Source: Bacteroidota bacterium (GTDB lineage Bacteria > Bacteroidota > Bacteroidia > Flavobacteriales > Flavobacteriaceae). From it: DNA of 64,000 nucleotides. The DNA lies in contig JAEYTL010000054.1 of NCBI GenBank assembly GCA_023434025.1, forward strand, positions 1-64,000. The letters run 5' to 3'. The stretch's first letter is position 1. Each line of letters starts with the position of its first letter. A program made the translations under genes and the position numbers. The notes under the pieces are model-generated. The model saw only the letters and a program-made list of their open reading frames with translations, was not told the DNA's origin and did not search any database. Below, one piece after another: positions 26,473-36,079 of this stretch.

Positions 26473-26964
26473 TCATTCGGCCAGCAATTCGTTTATAATC
26501 TGCCATTCCTTTTGTTTTTGTTCAAAAGAAATGCCGGCATTGGCCGGACTGGTAGATGGTAATGTAATCAGTTTACACGGTGTGGAAAGGCGAACATGTT
26601 GCCTGAAGTAGTAGGCAGCCTTTTGACCGTTAAACAGAATGTGTGTGAGGTTCGGATGATTTTGCAGAAACGGTTCAAAATCATTTGGAATTTCTTGTTT
26701 AATTGCACTGTCCAGGCTTCCTTGCCGGATACAGGCCTGCAGAACATCCCAAACGGCCACTTTCTGTTGTAATACTAACGCTTTCCGAAGGGTATAATCA
26801 GTAGAAAAAGGTTCGTTAAAAAGTGTGAACATAATTTTCCAGAATGCATTTCTGTGATGTCCATAATATTGATTCAACTGCAATGACTGAACCCCAGGCA
26901 TGGTACCTAATACAAGCACTTTGGCATTTTGACCGGAAATAGGCGGAAAAGAATATATTTTCAT
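26473..26964 (-). CDS. DNA-deoxyinosine (hypoxanthine-DNA) glycosylase, uracil-DNA glycosylase superfamily
   Basis: 163 residues. Seen: VLVLGTMPGVQSL (motif with the water-activating region), QYYGHHRNAFWKI, VAVWDVLQAC, ILFNGQKAA and the C-terminal LPSTSPANA. These match the family 6 (HDG-type) glycosylases, which excise hypoxanthine arising from deaminated adenine. Complete for the family. Stands alone between unrelated genes. Confidence 0.9.
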   Translation of the reverse strand: MKIYSFPPISGQNAKVLVLGTMPGVQSLQLNQYYGHHRNAFWKIMFTLFNEPFSTDYTLRKALVLQQKVAVWDVLQACIRQGSLDSAIKQEIPNDFEPFLQNHPNLTHILFNGQKAAYYFRQHVRLSTPCKLITLPSTSPANAGISFEQKQKEWQIINELLAE

Positions 26965-26997
26965 AAGCGATTGCGAAAGCCCGTAAAGTTAATCTGA

Positions 26998-27198
26998 CTA
27001 CTTTTTTTTCATTTCCTTAATGATTTTATTTGTTCTCCGGTCTGCATACATTCTGTTCAAAGCTGTAAATGCCCAGATTACGGCAGGTATCCAGCCAATT
27101 AGGGTAAGTTGTAAAATCAGACAGATGATACCAGAGGCAATCTTACCCTGCAGTAATAAGGAAAGCCACGGAAAGAAAAAGGCAATAACGTAACGCAT
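26998..27198 (-). CDS. YqaE/Pmp3-type small membrane protein
   Basis: 66 residues with two hydrophobic helices (about 3-18 and 20-45) and a basic tail (RRTNKIIKEMKKK). The pattern FFFPWLSLLLQGK...LILQLTLIGWIPAVIWA is typical of the YqaE/Pmp3 membrane family, which is linked to stress and membrane potential in other organisms. Confidence 0.85.
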   Translation of the reverse strand: MRYVIAFFFPWLSLLLQGKIASGIICLILQLTLIGWIPAVIWAFTALNRMYADRRTNKIIKEMKKK

Positions 27199-27327
27199 GG
27201 TTGTTGATTAGAGGGCTAAAAATACAGTATTTTTTGTAAACCAGCACGCCCGAAGAAGTAAATTCAGTTTAATAAAACTTTATCTGATATAAATGCGTGT
27301 CATATCTACATTTGTGTAAGTAGTAGA

Positions 27328-30090
27328 CTAAGCGATTTTATTTTTCTCCATGTATTCTGTTGGGGTGTAATGATACATTTCTTTAAAACACTTTGAAAAG
27401 TAAGATACATCATTAAACCCAACGGCATAGGCTACATCTGATATACTGCTACAATCTTTTTTCAGTAATTCTCCGGCAACTTTTAAACGTTCATTTCTTA
27501 AAAATTCGGTTGTAGAGACACCCAATAATGATTTTAATTTTCGGTGTAATTGCATTCGGCTTATACCAAGGGCAGAAGCAAAATTTTCAGAACTGAATGC
27601 TGCATTTGAAAGTTCTTTGTCCAGAACAGTCTGGAGTTTTCTGACGAATTTTTCATCTACAGAATTAATTACAATGTCGGCAGGCCGCAGAATAAGTTCA
27701 CGGCTATACCGTTGGTGTAGTTTCTGGCGTTCCGTTATTAATTGATTAACAGTTTCTTTTATAATATCATGATTAAACGGTTTGGTCAGGTAGGCGTCAG
27801 CTTTATTTTTTAATCCTTCAAGGTGTGATTCTTCTGAAGCTTTGGCCGTTAACAGAATGACCGGAATAAACGATGTCAGTTCATTGATTTTAATGTTGTT
27901 TACAAATTCATAACCATTCATGTTGGGCATCATTACATCAGAAATAATACAATCAGGAATTTCTTTTTGGGCAGTTTTTAACGCCGCTCTACCGTTGTCG
28001 GCTTCTAAAATGTGGTAATTGTTTTTAAACAGTTCTTTTAAGACAGTTCTTATATCCGGATTGTCATCAAGAATTAAAAGTACCGGAAGTTCATTTTTTT
28101 CGAAACTTTCTATAACTGGATTTTTATCTTCTTTGACTTCCTGATTTACTTTTTTCAAAGGCAGGGTTACTTTAAATGACAACCTGTTATTTACCAAAGA
28201 AGTTTCAATTTTACCTTTGTAAAGATCAACGAGTTCTTTCACGAGCGATAAGCCGATGCCTGCTCCGGGCTGTTTTTCGTTCACCTGATAAAACCGTTCA
28301 AAAAGAGTAACCAGGTCCTGGGTTGTTAATCCGGGATTGGTATTGGTGACAGCCATTATCAGATTGTCTTCTTTTACAGAAGCTGAAAAAGTTATTTCTT
28401 CTTTTTCAGGCGAGTACTTAAAAGCATTTAATAATAAATTAGTTGCAATTTTTTGGACTATATCCCTGTCAAATAAGTAAATAACCGGTGTTGAATCGAT
28501 GGTATGAACAAAGTTCAGTTGATTTTCTTTGGCCTCAAAAACAAAAGGTTCAATAACAGCATTGATAAAAGTTGTAATGTTCTCCGCTTTTAGCATAAGT
28601 TTTAAATTTCCGTCATCAATTTTTGATAGTTCCAATAATTGATTCGTCAGTTCCAGCATCCTGTCAGAATTTTGATCAATTAATGCAAGCTCTTTCAACA
28701 GATTTTTGTCGGTTATTTTAGACTGTAAACTTTGGGTCGGGCTTTTGATTAACGTAAGAGGAGTTCTGAATTCATGAGAGATATTGACAAAGAAACGGGA
28801 TTTTAAAGCACTCAGATTCTCCAAGGCTATTTTTTCTTTAATTATTTGCGAGGTATTGATATACAAGGCATAACTGAAAAAAGAAATTTCTAAAACAGTT
28901 CCTATTAATATCGACAGATGGTTTCTGATTACTTTTTTAGAAAAGCTCATGCTGAATAATGTTCTGTCAACATAATCAAAAAAGGTTTGCAATAAATATG
29001 AAAAGGTTAAAACCACACTTCCGAGGATAATGTATTTAACATAATTGGTTGTATTGGTTTTATTGGTTTTATACAATTGAAAAATGAGGATAAGAACAAA
29101 AAATAATGACAGGCATTTAAAGACAGCTTTTATCCATAGCGTTGTTTCATTAAAACTATAGGTGTTTATAAAAAAGATTGTAATCAGGTAAACAATATAA
29201 AATGATGTCAGGGCAAAATAGGTATTTAAGAATAAAGAAATGTTTCTGTTGGTTGTTTGGATAATCGATTTGACAAACAAGCCGTAAAAAACGATACACA
29301 GGCAATAAGAAACTTCGCTGATTAAAGGAAAAAAGAGCATCACATCCCTGAGGTTAAAGTTTTGGTTCCGGTCTTTCATGATTAAGATAAATACAAAAGT
29401 TGAAGCCAGGTAAAGGGAATAATACAGATAATTGTTAGTCAGGATTCTGCAGAACATAAAAAAATTATACAGAAAGAGCAGTACTAAACCGCCCAACAGT
29501 ATGGATGACAGAAGCATGTTGTTTTGATAAAAACGGTAGTTTTCCAGTAAGGTTACATTTATAACATCGTGTGTGCAAATATTGAATTTAGAAATTAATT
29601 CATAATCAATATGTATTTTTTGATGCAGAACGATTGTTTTTTCCTCATTGGGAAAAAGTTTTATGTTGATGGCATTGGGCATTTCTTTGATATAACGCTC
29701 ATCCGTTTTTTGAATGTAGCCAACAGTTTTTTTTAAGGTATCGGTTTCAGAAATAATATAGGTGTCAACTTTTTGTGCATTAGAAGTATAGAATATTAAA
29801 TCTAACGTATCTATGGTTGCATTTTGTATTTTGCCAATCAACCAGATATGTTTTGGTAAATCTTTTAAATCCTTTTTTTCGCAACCACAGTAATTTTTCT
29901 GAAGTTCGTATTCGTTTTTGAGCAGTTTTTTTAAATCGATGTTTTCGGCATCGGTCAGCAGATAGGAGAAGTTTTCGGTAATAACTCCTGAAACCGGTTT
30001 TTGGGTAACTATATATGGTGCAACAGGATCATTTTGCGAAAAAAATAACTGACTGATTAAACAGGCTGTAATTGCGTATAATGATCTCAT
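27328..30090 (-). CDS. Hybrid two-component protein: 7TMR-DISM sensor, kinase, receiver and AraC output
   Basis: 920 residues. Signal peptide (about 1-19), a periplasmic 7TMR-DISMED2-like domain (about 25-185), about seven or eight transmembrane helices (190-420), and HisKA with FFVNISHEFRTPLTL. An ATPase domain (NLLLNAFKYSP, GAGIGLSLVKELVDLY) follows, then a receiver (LLILDDNPDIR; phosphoacceptor in CIISDVMMPNMNG; YLTKPF) and a C-terminal AraC HTH (SRMQLHRKLKSLLGVS; VAYAVGFNDVSYFSKCFKEMY). One polypeptide thus senses, phosphorylates and binds DNA. Such hybrids often control polysaccharide or nutrient genes in Bacteroidota, but no such cluster adjoins it here. Confidence 0.93.
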   Translation of the reverse strand: MRSLYAITACLISQLFFSQNDPVAPYIVTQKPVSGVITENFSYLLTDAENIDLKKLLKNEYELQKNYCGCEKKDLKDLPKHIWLIGKIQNATIDTLDLIFYTSNAQKVDTYIISETDTLKKTVGYIQKTDERYIKEMPNAINIKLFPNEEKTIVLHQKIHIDYELISKFNICTHDVINVTLLENYRFYQNNMLLSSILLGGLVLLFLYNFFMFCRILTNNYLYYSLYLASTFVFILIMKDRNQNFNLRDVMLFFPLISEVSYCLCIVFYGLFVKSIIQTTNRNISLFLNTYFALTSFYIVYLITIFFINTYSFNETTLWIKAVFKCLSLFFVLILIFQLYKTNKTNTTNYVKYIILGSVVLTFSYLLQTFFDYVDRTLFSMSFSKKVIRNHLSILIGTVLEISFFSYALYINTSQIIKEKIALENLSALKSRFFVNISHEFRTPLTLIKSPTQSLQSKITDKNLLKELALIDQNSDRMLELTNQLLELSKIDDGNLKLMLKAENITTFINAVIEPFVFEAKENQLNFVHTIDSTPVIYLFDRDIVQKIATNLLLNAFKYSPEKEEITFSASVKEDNLIMAVTNTNPGLTTQDLVTLFERFYQVNEKQPGAGIGLSLVKELVDLYKGKIETSLVNNRLSFKVTLPLKKVNQEVKEDKNPVIESFEKNELPVLLILDDNPDIRTVLKELFKNNYHILEADNGRAALKTAQKEIPDCIISDVMMPNMNGYEFVNNIKINELTSFIPVILLTAKASEESHLEGLKNKADAYLTKPFNHDIIKETVNQLITERQKLHQRYSRELILRPADIVINSVDEKFVRKLQTVLDKELSNAAFSSENFASALGISRMQLHRKLKSLLGVSTTEFLRNERLKVAGELLKKDCSSISDVAYAVGFNDVSYFSKCFKEMYHYTPTEYMEKNKIA

Positions 30091-30401
30091 ACTTATTGTT
30101 TTTTATCTATTGAACAATAAAGGGAATATAATTTTAAACCACTTTTATAAAAAAATATTAAGCCCATAGTAGGGTTAAAGTAAATGTATACAATTTTACG
30201 TCATAAAAAGTAACGGACGTATAAAATATGTAACAATTTCAGGTTACAGAACAAGAAAATCAGACGGTAGAAAAGGATTACCGTTTGATGCTCCGTGCCC
30301 GTTATAATCATAAACAGTAAAATGAATATGTGATTGAGAGTAAGGTGAATAGGTTTTATTTCTGTTTTTTCAGAATAAACATACCGGACAATATTGACTC
30401 C
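30091..30401. other. Intergenic region with a probable gene remnant
   Basis: 311 bp upstream of the hybrid sensor gene. Holds the minus-strand open remnant 30244-30369 described separately; otherwise AT-rich with no clear promoter pair. Confidence 0.45.
30244..30369 (-). pseudogene. Probable remnant of a protein-coding gene (C-terminal fragment)
   Basis: The minus strand carries about 41 open codons ending in TAA that read like a natural protein end (SPYSQSHIHFTVYDYNG followed by HGASNGNPF and LPSDFLVL). The frame is closed upstream by TGA (30370-30372) and has no start codon. The family is not recognised. Inferred: a decayed gene tail or a frameshifted gene. Confidence 0.3.
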
Positions 30402-30833
30402 TTACATTTTAAGTACAAACTTTTTATGCGTATGAAAAAAGCCTTCCCGTTCATAAAAAGCATGAGCTTTTTCACGTTTAAAGCCGGAGGTGACTTCAAT
30501 TTGCAGCAGATTGTTTTGCTTGGACAGCTTTTTTAACTCGTCGAGCAATTGCTGTCCGATTTGCCGGCTTCTGTAGTTGGCATCCACATACATTTCCTGA
30601 ATTTCTCCCACTAAACCGCCATGGTGAATAAGGTTCTGCACATGGCAACTCAGAAAACCCACCGGAATTTGATTGATTTCGGCCAGTAGAAAAATGTGCT
30701 TCGGATTAGCAAGGTTTTCGAGAAAGATTTGGCGTTGGGATTCTTTGGGAAAAACACAATCTTCCAACGTATTGATAAACGCATAAACAGCCTCAAAATC
30801 AGTAGGGGTTACGGGACGGATGAGGCAGTGCAT
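30402..30833 (-). CDS. GNAT family N-acetyltransferase
   Basis: 143 residues. Seen: IRPVTPTDFEAV at the start; IPVGFLSCHV for strand 4; GEIQEMYVDANYRSRQIGQQLLDEL, containing the acetyl-CoA-binding R..QIGQ.L motif; and HAFYEREGF. Acceptor substrate unknown. One base separates it from the preceding DUF4258 gene, so they share a transcript. Confidence 0.92.
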   Translation of the reverse strand: MHCLIRPVTPTDFEAVYAFINTLEDCVFPKESQRQIFLENLANPKHIFLLAEINQIPVGFLSCHVQNLIHHGGLVGEIQEMYVDANYRSRQIGQQLLDELKKLSKQNNLLQIEVTSGFKREKAHAFYEREGFFHTHKKFVLKM

Positions 30834-30834
30834 G

Positions 30835-31221
30835 TTACGGTTTTTGAATAGATTTTAAAACGGCTTTCTTTTCAAAATTAAGTACTTCAAGGGTAATGGG
30901 AACCTGGTTAAGGGTTTTGCCTTCAATTACATATAATTTGCCGGCACCTTCTTTAATGTTGCTTTTGCTGAAATCAACATCGCCATGTGTCAGGGTATTT
31001 CTGATATCAACCGTATCAATCCAAGTTTCAGCCAGTACGGCAGAGGCTTCCTCGGTGTAATGAAACGGTTTGCTGCGAATGTCTTTTAGTACCCTGCAGT
31101 TAGGCAGGTAGCAAAAACTTACCCCCCTTGATTCGGCTTTAGCACCTAAAAAATAAACTAAAAAAATAACGCCGATTAACAAACCGAACAGGAAAAAAGC
31201 AAGTCGCTGATAGAATTTCAT
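30835..31221 (-). CDS. DUF4258 membrane-anchored protein
   Basis: 128 residues with one N-terminal TM helix (about 8-27, FFLFGLLIGVIFLVYFLG) and a soluble domain with FHYTEEASAVLAETWIDTVDIRNTLTHGDV, the pattern of DUF4258. Function unknown. Encoded between ald and the GNAT gene in the same direction. Confidence 0.75.
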   Translation of the reverse strand: MKFYQRLAFFLFGLLIGVIFLVYFLGAKAESRGVSFCYLPNCRVLKDIRSKPFHYTEEASAVLAETWIDTVDIRNTLTHGDVDFSKSNIKEGAGKLYVIEGKTLNQVPITLEVLNFEKKAVLKSIQKP

Positions 31222-31260
31222 TACAAAAGTTTATAGGGCACAAAAGTACGGACAAATTTG

Positions 31261-32454
31261 CTAAAACACAATCAAATTAATGTCGCTGTTCGGCAAATCA
31301 AACCAGTCGCCAATAGATTTGTTGGTTAAAATGCCGTGGTAAAAATAGAGCCCGTTTTTGAGGCCGCGGTTACATCGGATGGCACTCTCCACACCACCGT
31401 CTTCGGCAATCTGAATCAGATAGGGGGTCAGTATATTACTGATAGACAACGAAGCTGTTTTGGAATACCTGGACGGAATGTTGGGTACACAATAGTGTAT
31501 AACGTTGTTTTTAATGAATGTAGGTTTTTCGTGTGTGGTAATTTCAGAGGTTTCAAAACACCCTCCGGTATCAATACTTACATCTACAATTACTGCTCCT
31601 TTTTTCATGTGTTCCACCATGGTTTCGGTCACGACCACCGGTGTACGGTTTTGGCCACGCATGGCTCCGATGGCTACATCGCAACGACGCAGTGCCTTCA
31701 GTAATCCTTTGGGTTGTATGGTTGAGGTAAAAATAGGATGTTTTACATTGTTTTGCAAACGGCGGAGTTTGGTAATCGAATTGTCAAACACTTTGACGTT
31801 TGCACCCAGACCAAGTGCGGTTTTAGCGGCAAATTCACCCACCGTTCCGGCACCGATGATTACTACTTCTGTGGGAGCAACACCGGTTATATTTCCAAAA
31901 AGCAGCCCTTTACCAAACTGATTGTTAATCATTAGTTCCGCTGCAACAAGTATGGAAGCAGTTCCGGCAATCTCGCTTAATGATTTTACGGCAGGGTAGG
32001 AGCCGTCGTCGTCTTTGATGAATTCAAAGGCAAAAGCCGTGATTTTCTTTTTGGCCAGTTTTTCAAAGTATTCCTTTTTACGGGTTTTTAATTGGATGGC
32101 AGAAATAATGATTGTATTGGGGTTAATCATTTCAATTTCGGCAGAAGTAGGCGGCTCTACCTTAAGAATCATCGGACAGCTAAAAACTTTTTTCGGGTCT
32201 TGCGTAATTTCCGCCCCGGCATCGGAATATTCTTTGTCGGTGTAGCTTGCACTTTCTCCGGCTCCGGCCTCTATTAAAACCCTGTGTCCGTGCGATACAA
32301 GGGAATTTACGGCATCGGGGGTCAAGCAGATTCTGCGTTCCTGATAGGAAGTCTCTTTGGGAATCCCGATGAATAATTCACTTTTATGTCGGGCGATTTC
32401 CAATTTCTCTTCCTGCGGAAGTAATTGCTGTTTGGAGAAAGGTGTGATGGGCAT
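31261..32454 (-). CDS. ald: Alanine dehydrogenase
   Basis: 397 residues. NAD-dependent oxidation of alanine to pyruvate and ammonia, or the reverse. Seen: GIPKETSYQERRICLTPDAV near 30-48; GHRVLIEAGAG; the Rossmann motif VVIIGAGTVGEFAA near 200; and the later GGCFETSEITTHEKPTF with HYCVPNIPSRYSKTAS. The N-terminal ~25 residues are an extension typical of flavobacterial members. NAD(P) transhydrogenase alpha subunits are related but lack this full match. Confidence 0.9.
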   Translation of the reverse strand: MPITPFSKQQLLPQEEKLEIARHKSELFIGIPKETSYQERRICLTPDAVNSLVSHGHRVLIEAGAGESASYTDKEYSDAGAEITQDPKKVFSCPMILKVEPPTSAEIEMINPNTIIISAIQLKTRKKEYFEKLAKKKITAFAFEFIKDDDGSYPAVKSLSEIAGTASILVAAELMINNQFGKGLLFGNITGVAPTEVVIIGAGTVGEFAAKTALGLGANVKVFDNSITKLRRLQNNVKHPIFTSTIQPKGLLKALRRCDVAIGAMRGQNRTPVVVTETMVEHMKKGAVIVDVSIDTGGCFETSEITTHEKPTFIKNNVIHYCVPNIPSRYSKTASLSISNILTPYLIQIAEDGGVESAIRCNRGLKNGLYFYHGILTNKSIGDWFDLPNSDINLIVF

Positions 32455-32585
32455 AAATCAAATTGTAAAATAAGTGTCTAAGTTAGAAATTATTTTGGAA
32501 TTAAAAAGAGTTATTTTAAACAGAACCTGTAATAAGTTTTAAGTTTACAATAAAAACAGCTTACAAATTACAGCTCAGATAAAAA

Positions 32586-32990
32586 TCAGTTTAAAATTAA
32601 TTTCCGGTCTCCGTTTTCCAAAATCTCTATCGAAATGACACTGTGTTTCTCAGGAATGAGGTTCGGAATTTTTTCTGCCCATTCAATAAAGCACCAATGG
32701 CCGGAATAGAGATAATCCTCAATACCAAAGTCAAGAGCTTCTCTTTCGCTTTTGAGGCGGTACACATCAAAATGATATACCAATCCGTCATGGGCTTCAT
32801 ATTCGTTAACCAATGAAAAAGTAGGACTGGAAGTTGTGTTTACAACTCCTAAAGCTTTGGATAAGGCTTTGATGAAGGTGGTTTTTCCAACACCCATCAG
32901 CCCGTTAAAAAGAATTACTTTTTCAGGGTTTTGCGTAATTATTTGCCGGGCAACAGTATCTATTTCGTTTAAACTGAACTGGTATTGCAT
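32586..32990 (-). CDS. tsaE: tRNA threonylcarbamoyladenosine biosynthesis ATPase TsaE
   Basis: 134 residues. Walker A GLMGVGKTT at about 30-38; SPTFSLVNEY, YHFDVYRL and FIEWAEKI are TsaE signatures. Works with TsaB and TsaD in making t6A on ANN-decoding tRNAs. Lies between porX and ald on the same strand, as often seen in Flavobacteriia. Confidence 0.96.
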   Translation of the reverse strand: MQYQFSLNEIDTVARQIITQNPEKVILFNGLMGVGKTTFIKALSKALGVVNTTSSPTFSLVNEYEAHDGLVYHFDVYRLKSEREALDFGIEDYLYSGHWCFIEWAEKIPNLIPEKHSVISIEILENGDRKLILN

Positions 32991-33131
32991 TTGCTGTTTT
33001 CTTTTATTGAAATACGATGGATGAGGTTCGTTTTACTGTAATAAACCCAATCGCAGTCATGACAGCAAAAGTAATCATTTTTCTATGGCCTACTTAAATT
33101 ACTAACCCCAAATATCCAACTTCCAACTTCC

Positions 33132-34685
33132 CTACCTCGGATTAAACACCAAAAACGGTACAATCATTTCCTCCAGCGAAATACCGCCGTGCTGATAGGT
33201 GTTACGGTAATAACTCACATAATGATTGTAGTTATTCACGTAGGCCAGAAACAAATCGTTTTTGGCAAAAATAAATGAGCTGCTCATGTTAATGGCCGGT
33301 AAACCGATTTTTTTCGGATCTTTTACGGCAAATACATCTTTGTCTTCATACGTTAGGCTCCGGCCGGTTTTGTAACGGAGGTTTAAACTGGTGTTTTTAT
33401 CACCGATTACTTTAGATGGGTTTTTAACATTTATTGTTCCGTGATCGGTAGTCAGAATTAATTTGAATCCCATTTGCTGAGCCAGCTGAATCATTTCCAG
33501 CAATGGGGAATTTTTGAACCAGCTTAAGGTTAACGACCGGTATGCTTTGTCGTTAGAGGCCAGTTCCTTCACCACTTCCATCTCTGTTTTGGCGTGCGAA
33601 AGCATATCTACAAAATTATAAACAATGGTTGTTAAGTTGTTGTTTTTGAGTCCTTTAAAGTTGTCTACCAGTTTTTTACCGTCTTTAAAATTGGTAATTT
33701 TATAATATTCACTTTTAATATGCAGCCCCAGGCGTTTAAGCTGTGCTTCTAAAAATTCGCCTTCATAAAGGTTCTTACCGCCGTCTTCCACATCGTTTTT
33801 CCAATATTGCGGAAATTGTTTTTCCATTTCCAATGGAGTCAGACCGGAAAAAATAGCGTTTCGGGCATATTGTGTTGCCGTGGGCAGAATGGCATAATAG
33901 GCTGTTTCTTTTTCGGGTTTATAATGATTGTTCACCACGCTTTCAAATGCTTTCCATTGGTCATACCGCAGGTTGTCTATAACCACAAAAAGAATAGGTT
34001 TATCTTTTTTTACAATTTCCGGAACCACATATTCACGGAATAATTTGTGCGATAAAACCGGCTTGTCTGTCTTGTCTTCAAACCAGCCTTCATAATTCTT
34101 TTCAATAAATTTTCCGAACTGGCTGTTGGCTTCTACTTTTTGCGATTCCAGAATTGAAATTAATCCCTGATCCTCAATATTTTCCAGTTCAATTTCCCAG
34201 AAAATTAATTTTTTATACAGTTCAGCCCAGTCTTCAAACGAATTCACCATGGCCAGTTCCATCGCGATTTTACGGAATTCTTTCTGATAGTCTAAAGTCG
34301 TCTTTTCGGTCACCAGGCGGGAATGGTCTAAATTTTTCTTCAAAGCCAGCAGAATCTGGTTCGGATTAACCGGTTTGATCAGGTAATCTGCAATTTTAGA
34401 ACCGATTGCTTCCTCCATGATGTGCTCTTCTTCGCTCTTGGTAATCATAATGACGGGAATGGCTGATTTTTTTTCTTTCATTTCCGAAAGGGTTTCCAGA
34501 CCGCTCATACCAGGCATGTTTTCATCTAAAAACACAATGTCAAACTGATTGTCTTCAAAAATATCAATGGCATCCCGACCGTTATTGCAAGTAGTTACAG
34601 CATAGTTTTTATTTTCTAAAAAAAGAATATGCGGTTTGAGCAAATCGATTTCATCATCTACCCAGAGAATTTTTATTTTGTTCAT
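33132..34685 (-). CDS. porX: PorX, response regulator/PglZ-domain protein of type IX secretion control
   Basis: 517 residues. Receiver at 1-120 (ILWVDDEIDLL, phosphoacceptor Asp54 in VFLDENMPGMSG, YLIKPV), a helical linker, and a C-terminal alkaline-phosphatase-fold PglZ domain from about 205 (FVVIDNLRYDQWK, LPTATQYARNAIFSG, LTTDHGTINV). Known: PorX with PorY and the sigma factor SigP controls T9SS genes in Porphyromonas, and PorX also acts as a nucleotide phosphodiesterase. PorY is not in the window. T9SS-linked genes lie at the left end of this window. Confidence 0.95.
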   Translation of the reverse strand: MNKIKILWVDDEIDLLKPHILFLENKNYAVTTCNNGRDAIDIFEDNQFDIVFLDENMPGMSGLETLSEMKEKKSAIPVIMITKSEEEHIMEEAIGSKIADYLIKPVNPNQILLALKKNLDHSRLVTEKTTLDYQKEFRKIAMELAMVNSFEDWAELYKKLIFWEIELENIEDQGLISILESQKVEANSQFGKFIEKNYEGWFEDKTDKPVLSHKLFREYVVPEIVKKDKPILFVVIDNLRYDQWKAFESVVNNHYKPEKETAYYAILPTATQYARNAIFSGLTPLEMEKQFPQYWKNDVEDGGKNLYEGEFLEAQLKRLGLHIKSEYYKITNFKDGKKLVDNFKGLKNNNLTTIVYNFVDMLSHAKTEMEVVKELASNDKAYRSLTLSWFKNSPLLEMIQLAQQMGFKLILTTDHGTINVKNPSKVIGDKNTSLNLRYKTGRSLTYEDKDVFAVKDPKKIGLPAINMSSSFIFAKNDLFLAYVNNYNHYVSYYRNTYQHGGISLEEMIVPFLVFNPR

Positions 34686-34784
34686 AAACGGTGTTTTTTA
34701 TACGGTGCAATTTAACAATTATCGAACGTAGGAAGTATTAAAGTTATTGTAAAAAATGATGGATTAATACAAAATCAAAATCAG

Positions 34785-34792
34785 TATATTTG
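34785..34792 (+). promoter_or_regulatory. Possible -7 element upstream of the HD/lpx transcript
   Basis: TATATTTG sits 18 bp before the GTG start of the HD gene. No TTG at the proper -33 spacing. Confidence 0.45.
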
Positions 34793-34810
34793 TAAACCAA
34801 TTCTAATTTT

Positions 34811-36055
34811 GTGAGTATAACCAATAAATTAAAAATTTTTAACGATCCAATTTACGGATTTATCAGTATTCCGAACGAACTGGTTTTTGACTTAATTCAG
34901 CATCCTTATTTTCAACGATTGCGGAGAATTTCTCAAATGGGAATGTCTTATCTGGTCTATCCCGGAGCCCATCATACCCGGTTTCATCATGCTTTGGGAG
35001 CCATGCATTTGATGCAAAAAGCCGTAGAAGTATTGCGGTTTAAAGGGATTTCCATTACCCGGGATGAAGAAACAGCTCTTTATGTAGCCATTTTGTTGCA
35101 CGATATCGGTCACGGACCTTTTTCGCATGCTTTAGAACAAAGTATTGTGGAAAGTGTGCATCACGAAGAAATTTCTCTGCTGCTTATGCATCGTTTAAAT
35201 CAGGAACTTGATGGTAAATTAAGTTTAGCCATTCAGATTTTTAAAGGAGAATACCATCGGAAATTCATGCTCCAACTGATTTCAAGCCAGCTGGACATGG
35301 ATCGTATGGATTACCTCAAAAGAGACAGCTTTTATTCCGGAGTTGCCGAAGGTAATATCAATTCTGACCGGTTAATTCAGATGCTTCACGTGGTGGATGA
35401 TATGTTGGTTGTAGAAGAAAAAGCAATCTATTCTATCGAAAAATTTTTAATGGCCAGACGGTTGATGTACTGGCAGACCTATTTGCATAAGACCAGTTTG
35501 GTGGCAGAGCTGATACTGACCAAAGTATTGAAAAGAGCAAAAGAATTAGCACAAAGAGGAATCGCTTTGGAAGCTTCAAAGCCGCTCCGGTTTTTTCTGA
35601 CTCATAAAATTGAGAAAGAAGATTTTACAGTAGAAATTCTGGAAAAATTTTCTCAGTTAGATGATTTCGATATTATGAGTGCTTTAAAGACCTGGCAAGA
35701 GCACGATGACTTTGTGTTGAGTTTATTGAGTAAGATGATTATCAACAGAGATTTGCTGAAGATAAAATTAAGTAACGAAAAATACAGTAGGGAAGCAGTA
35801 ACGGAATATAAGGAAGAGTTGTTGAAATTCTACCCGATAACGATGTCTGAAACAGATTATTTTGTTTTTAAAGGAAAAATCAAAACGCTGGGTTATAACA
35901 AAGAAGCTCAACCCATTCAGATTGTAAAAAAAGATAAGACGATTGAAGATATTGTGGTTTCTTCCGATCAACTGAATTCAAGAGCTTTCTCTAAACCGGT
36001 TACAAAATTCTATATCTGTTTTCCAAAAGTACTTGAAGAAATTAACAAATTTTAG
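34811..36055 (+). CDS. HD-domain phosphohydrolase (dGTPase-like)
   Basis: 414 residues, GTG start. Seen: FNDPIYGFISIP at the start; HPYFQRLRRISQMG; HHTRFHHALGAMHL; the metal-binding HD motif ILLHDIGHGPFSHALE (about 93-108); and LDMDRMDYLKRDSFYSG. These match the HD hydrolase group related to dNTP triphosphohydrolases and SAMHD1. Substrate unproven. First gene of the run leading into lpxD, 24 bp apart. Confidence 0.92.
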   Translation: MSITNKLKIFNDPIYGFISIPNELVFDLIQHPYFQRLRRISQMGMSYLVYPGAHHTRFHHALGAMHLMQKAVEVLRFKGISITRDEETALYVAILLHDIGHGPFSHALEQSIVESVHHEEISLLLMHRLNQELDGKLSLAIQIFKGEYHRKFMLQLISSQLDMDRMDYLKRDSFYSGVAEGNINSDRLIQMLHVVDDMLVVEEKAIYSIEKFLMARRLMYWQTYLHKTSLVAELILTKVLKRAKELAQRGIALEASKPLRFFLTHKIEKEDFTVEILEKFSQLDDFDIMSALKTWQEHDDFVLSLLSKMIINRDLLKIKLSNEKYSREAVTEYKEELLKFYPITMSETDYFVFKGKIKTLGYNKEAQPIQIVKKDKTIEDIVVSSDQLNSRAFSKPVTKFYICFPKVLEEINKF

Positions 36056-36079
36056 GTAGTTTTTTATATTTTTGTCGGA

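Noticed and set aside
31505..31921. 138-residue plus-strand frame inside ald
   Set aside because: Antisense shadow of alanine dehydrogenase.
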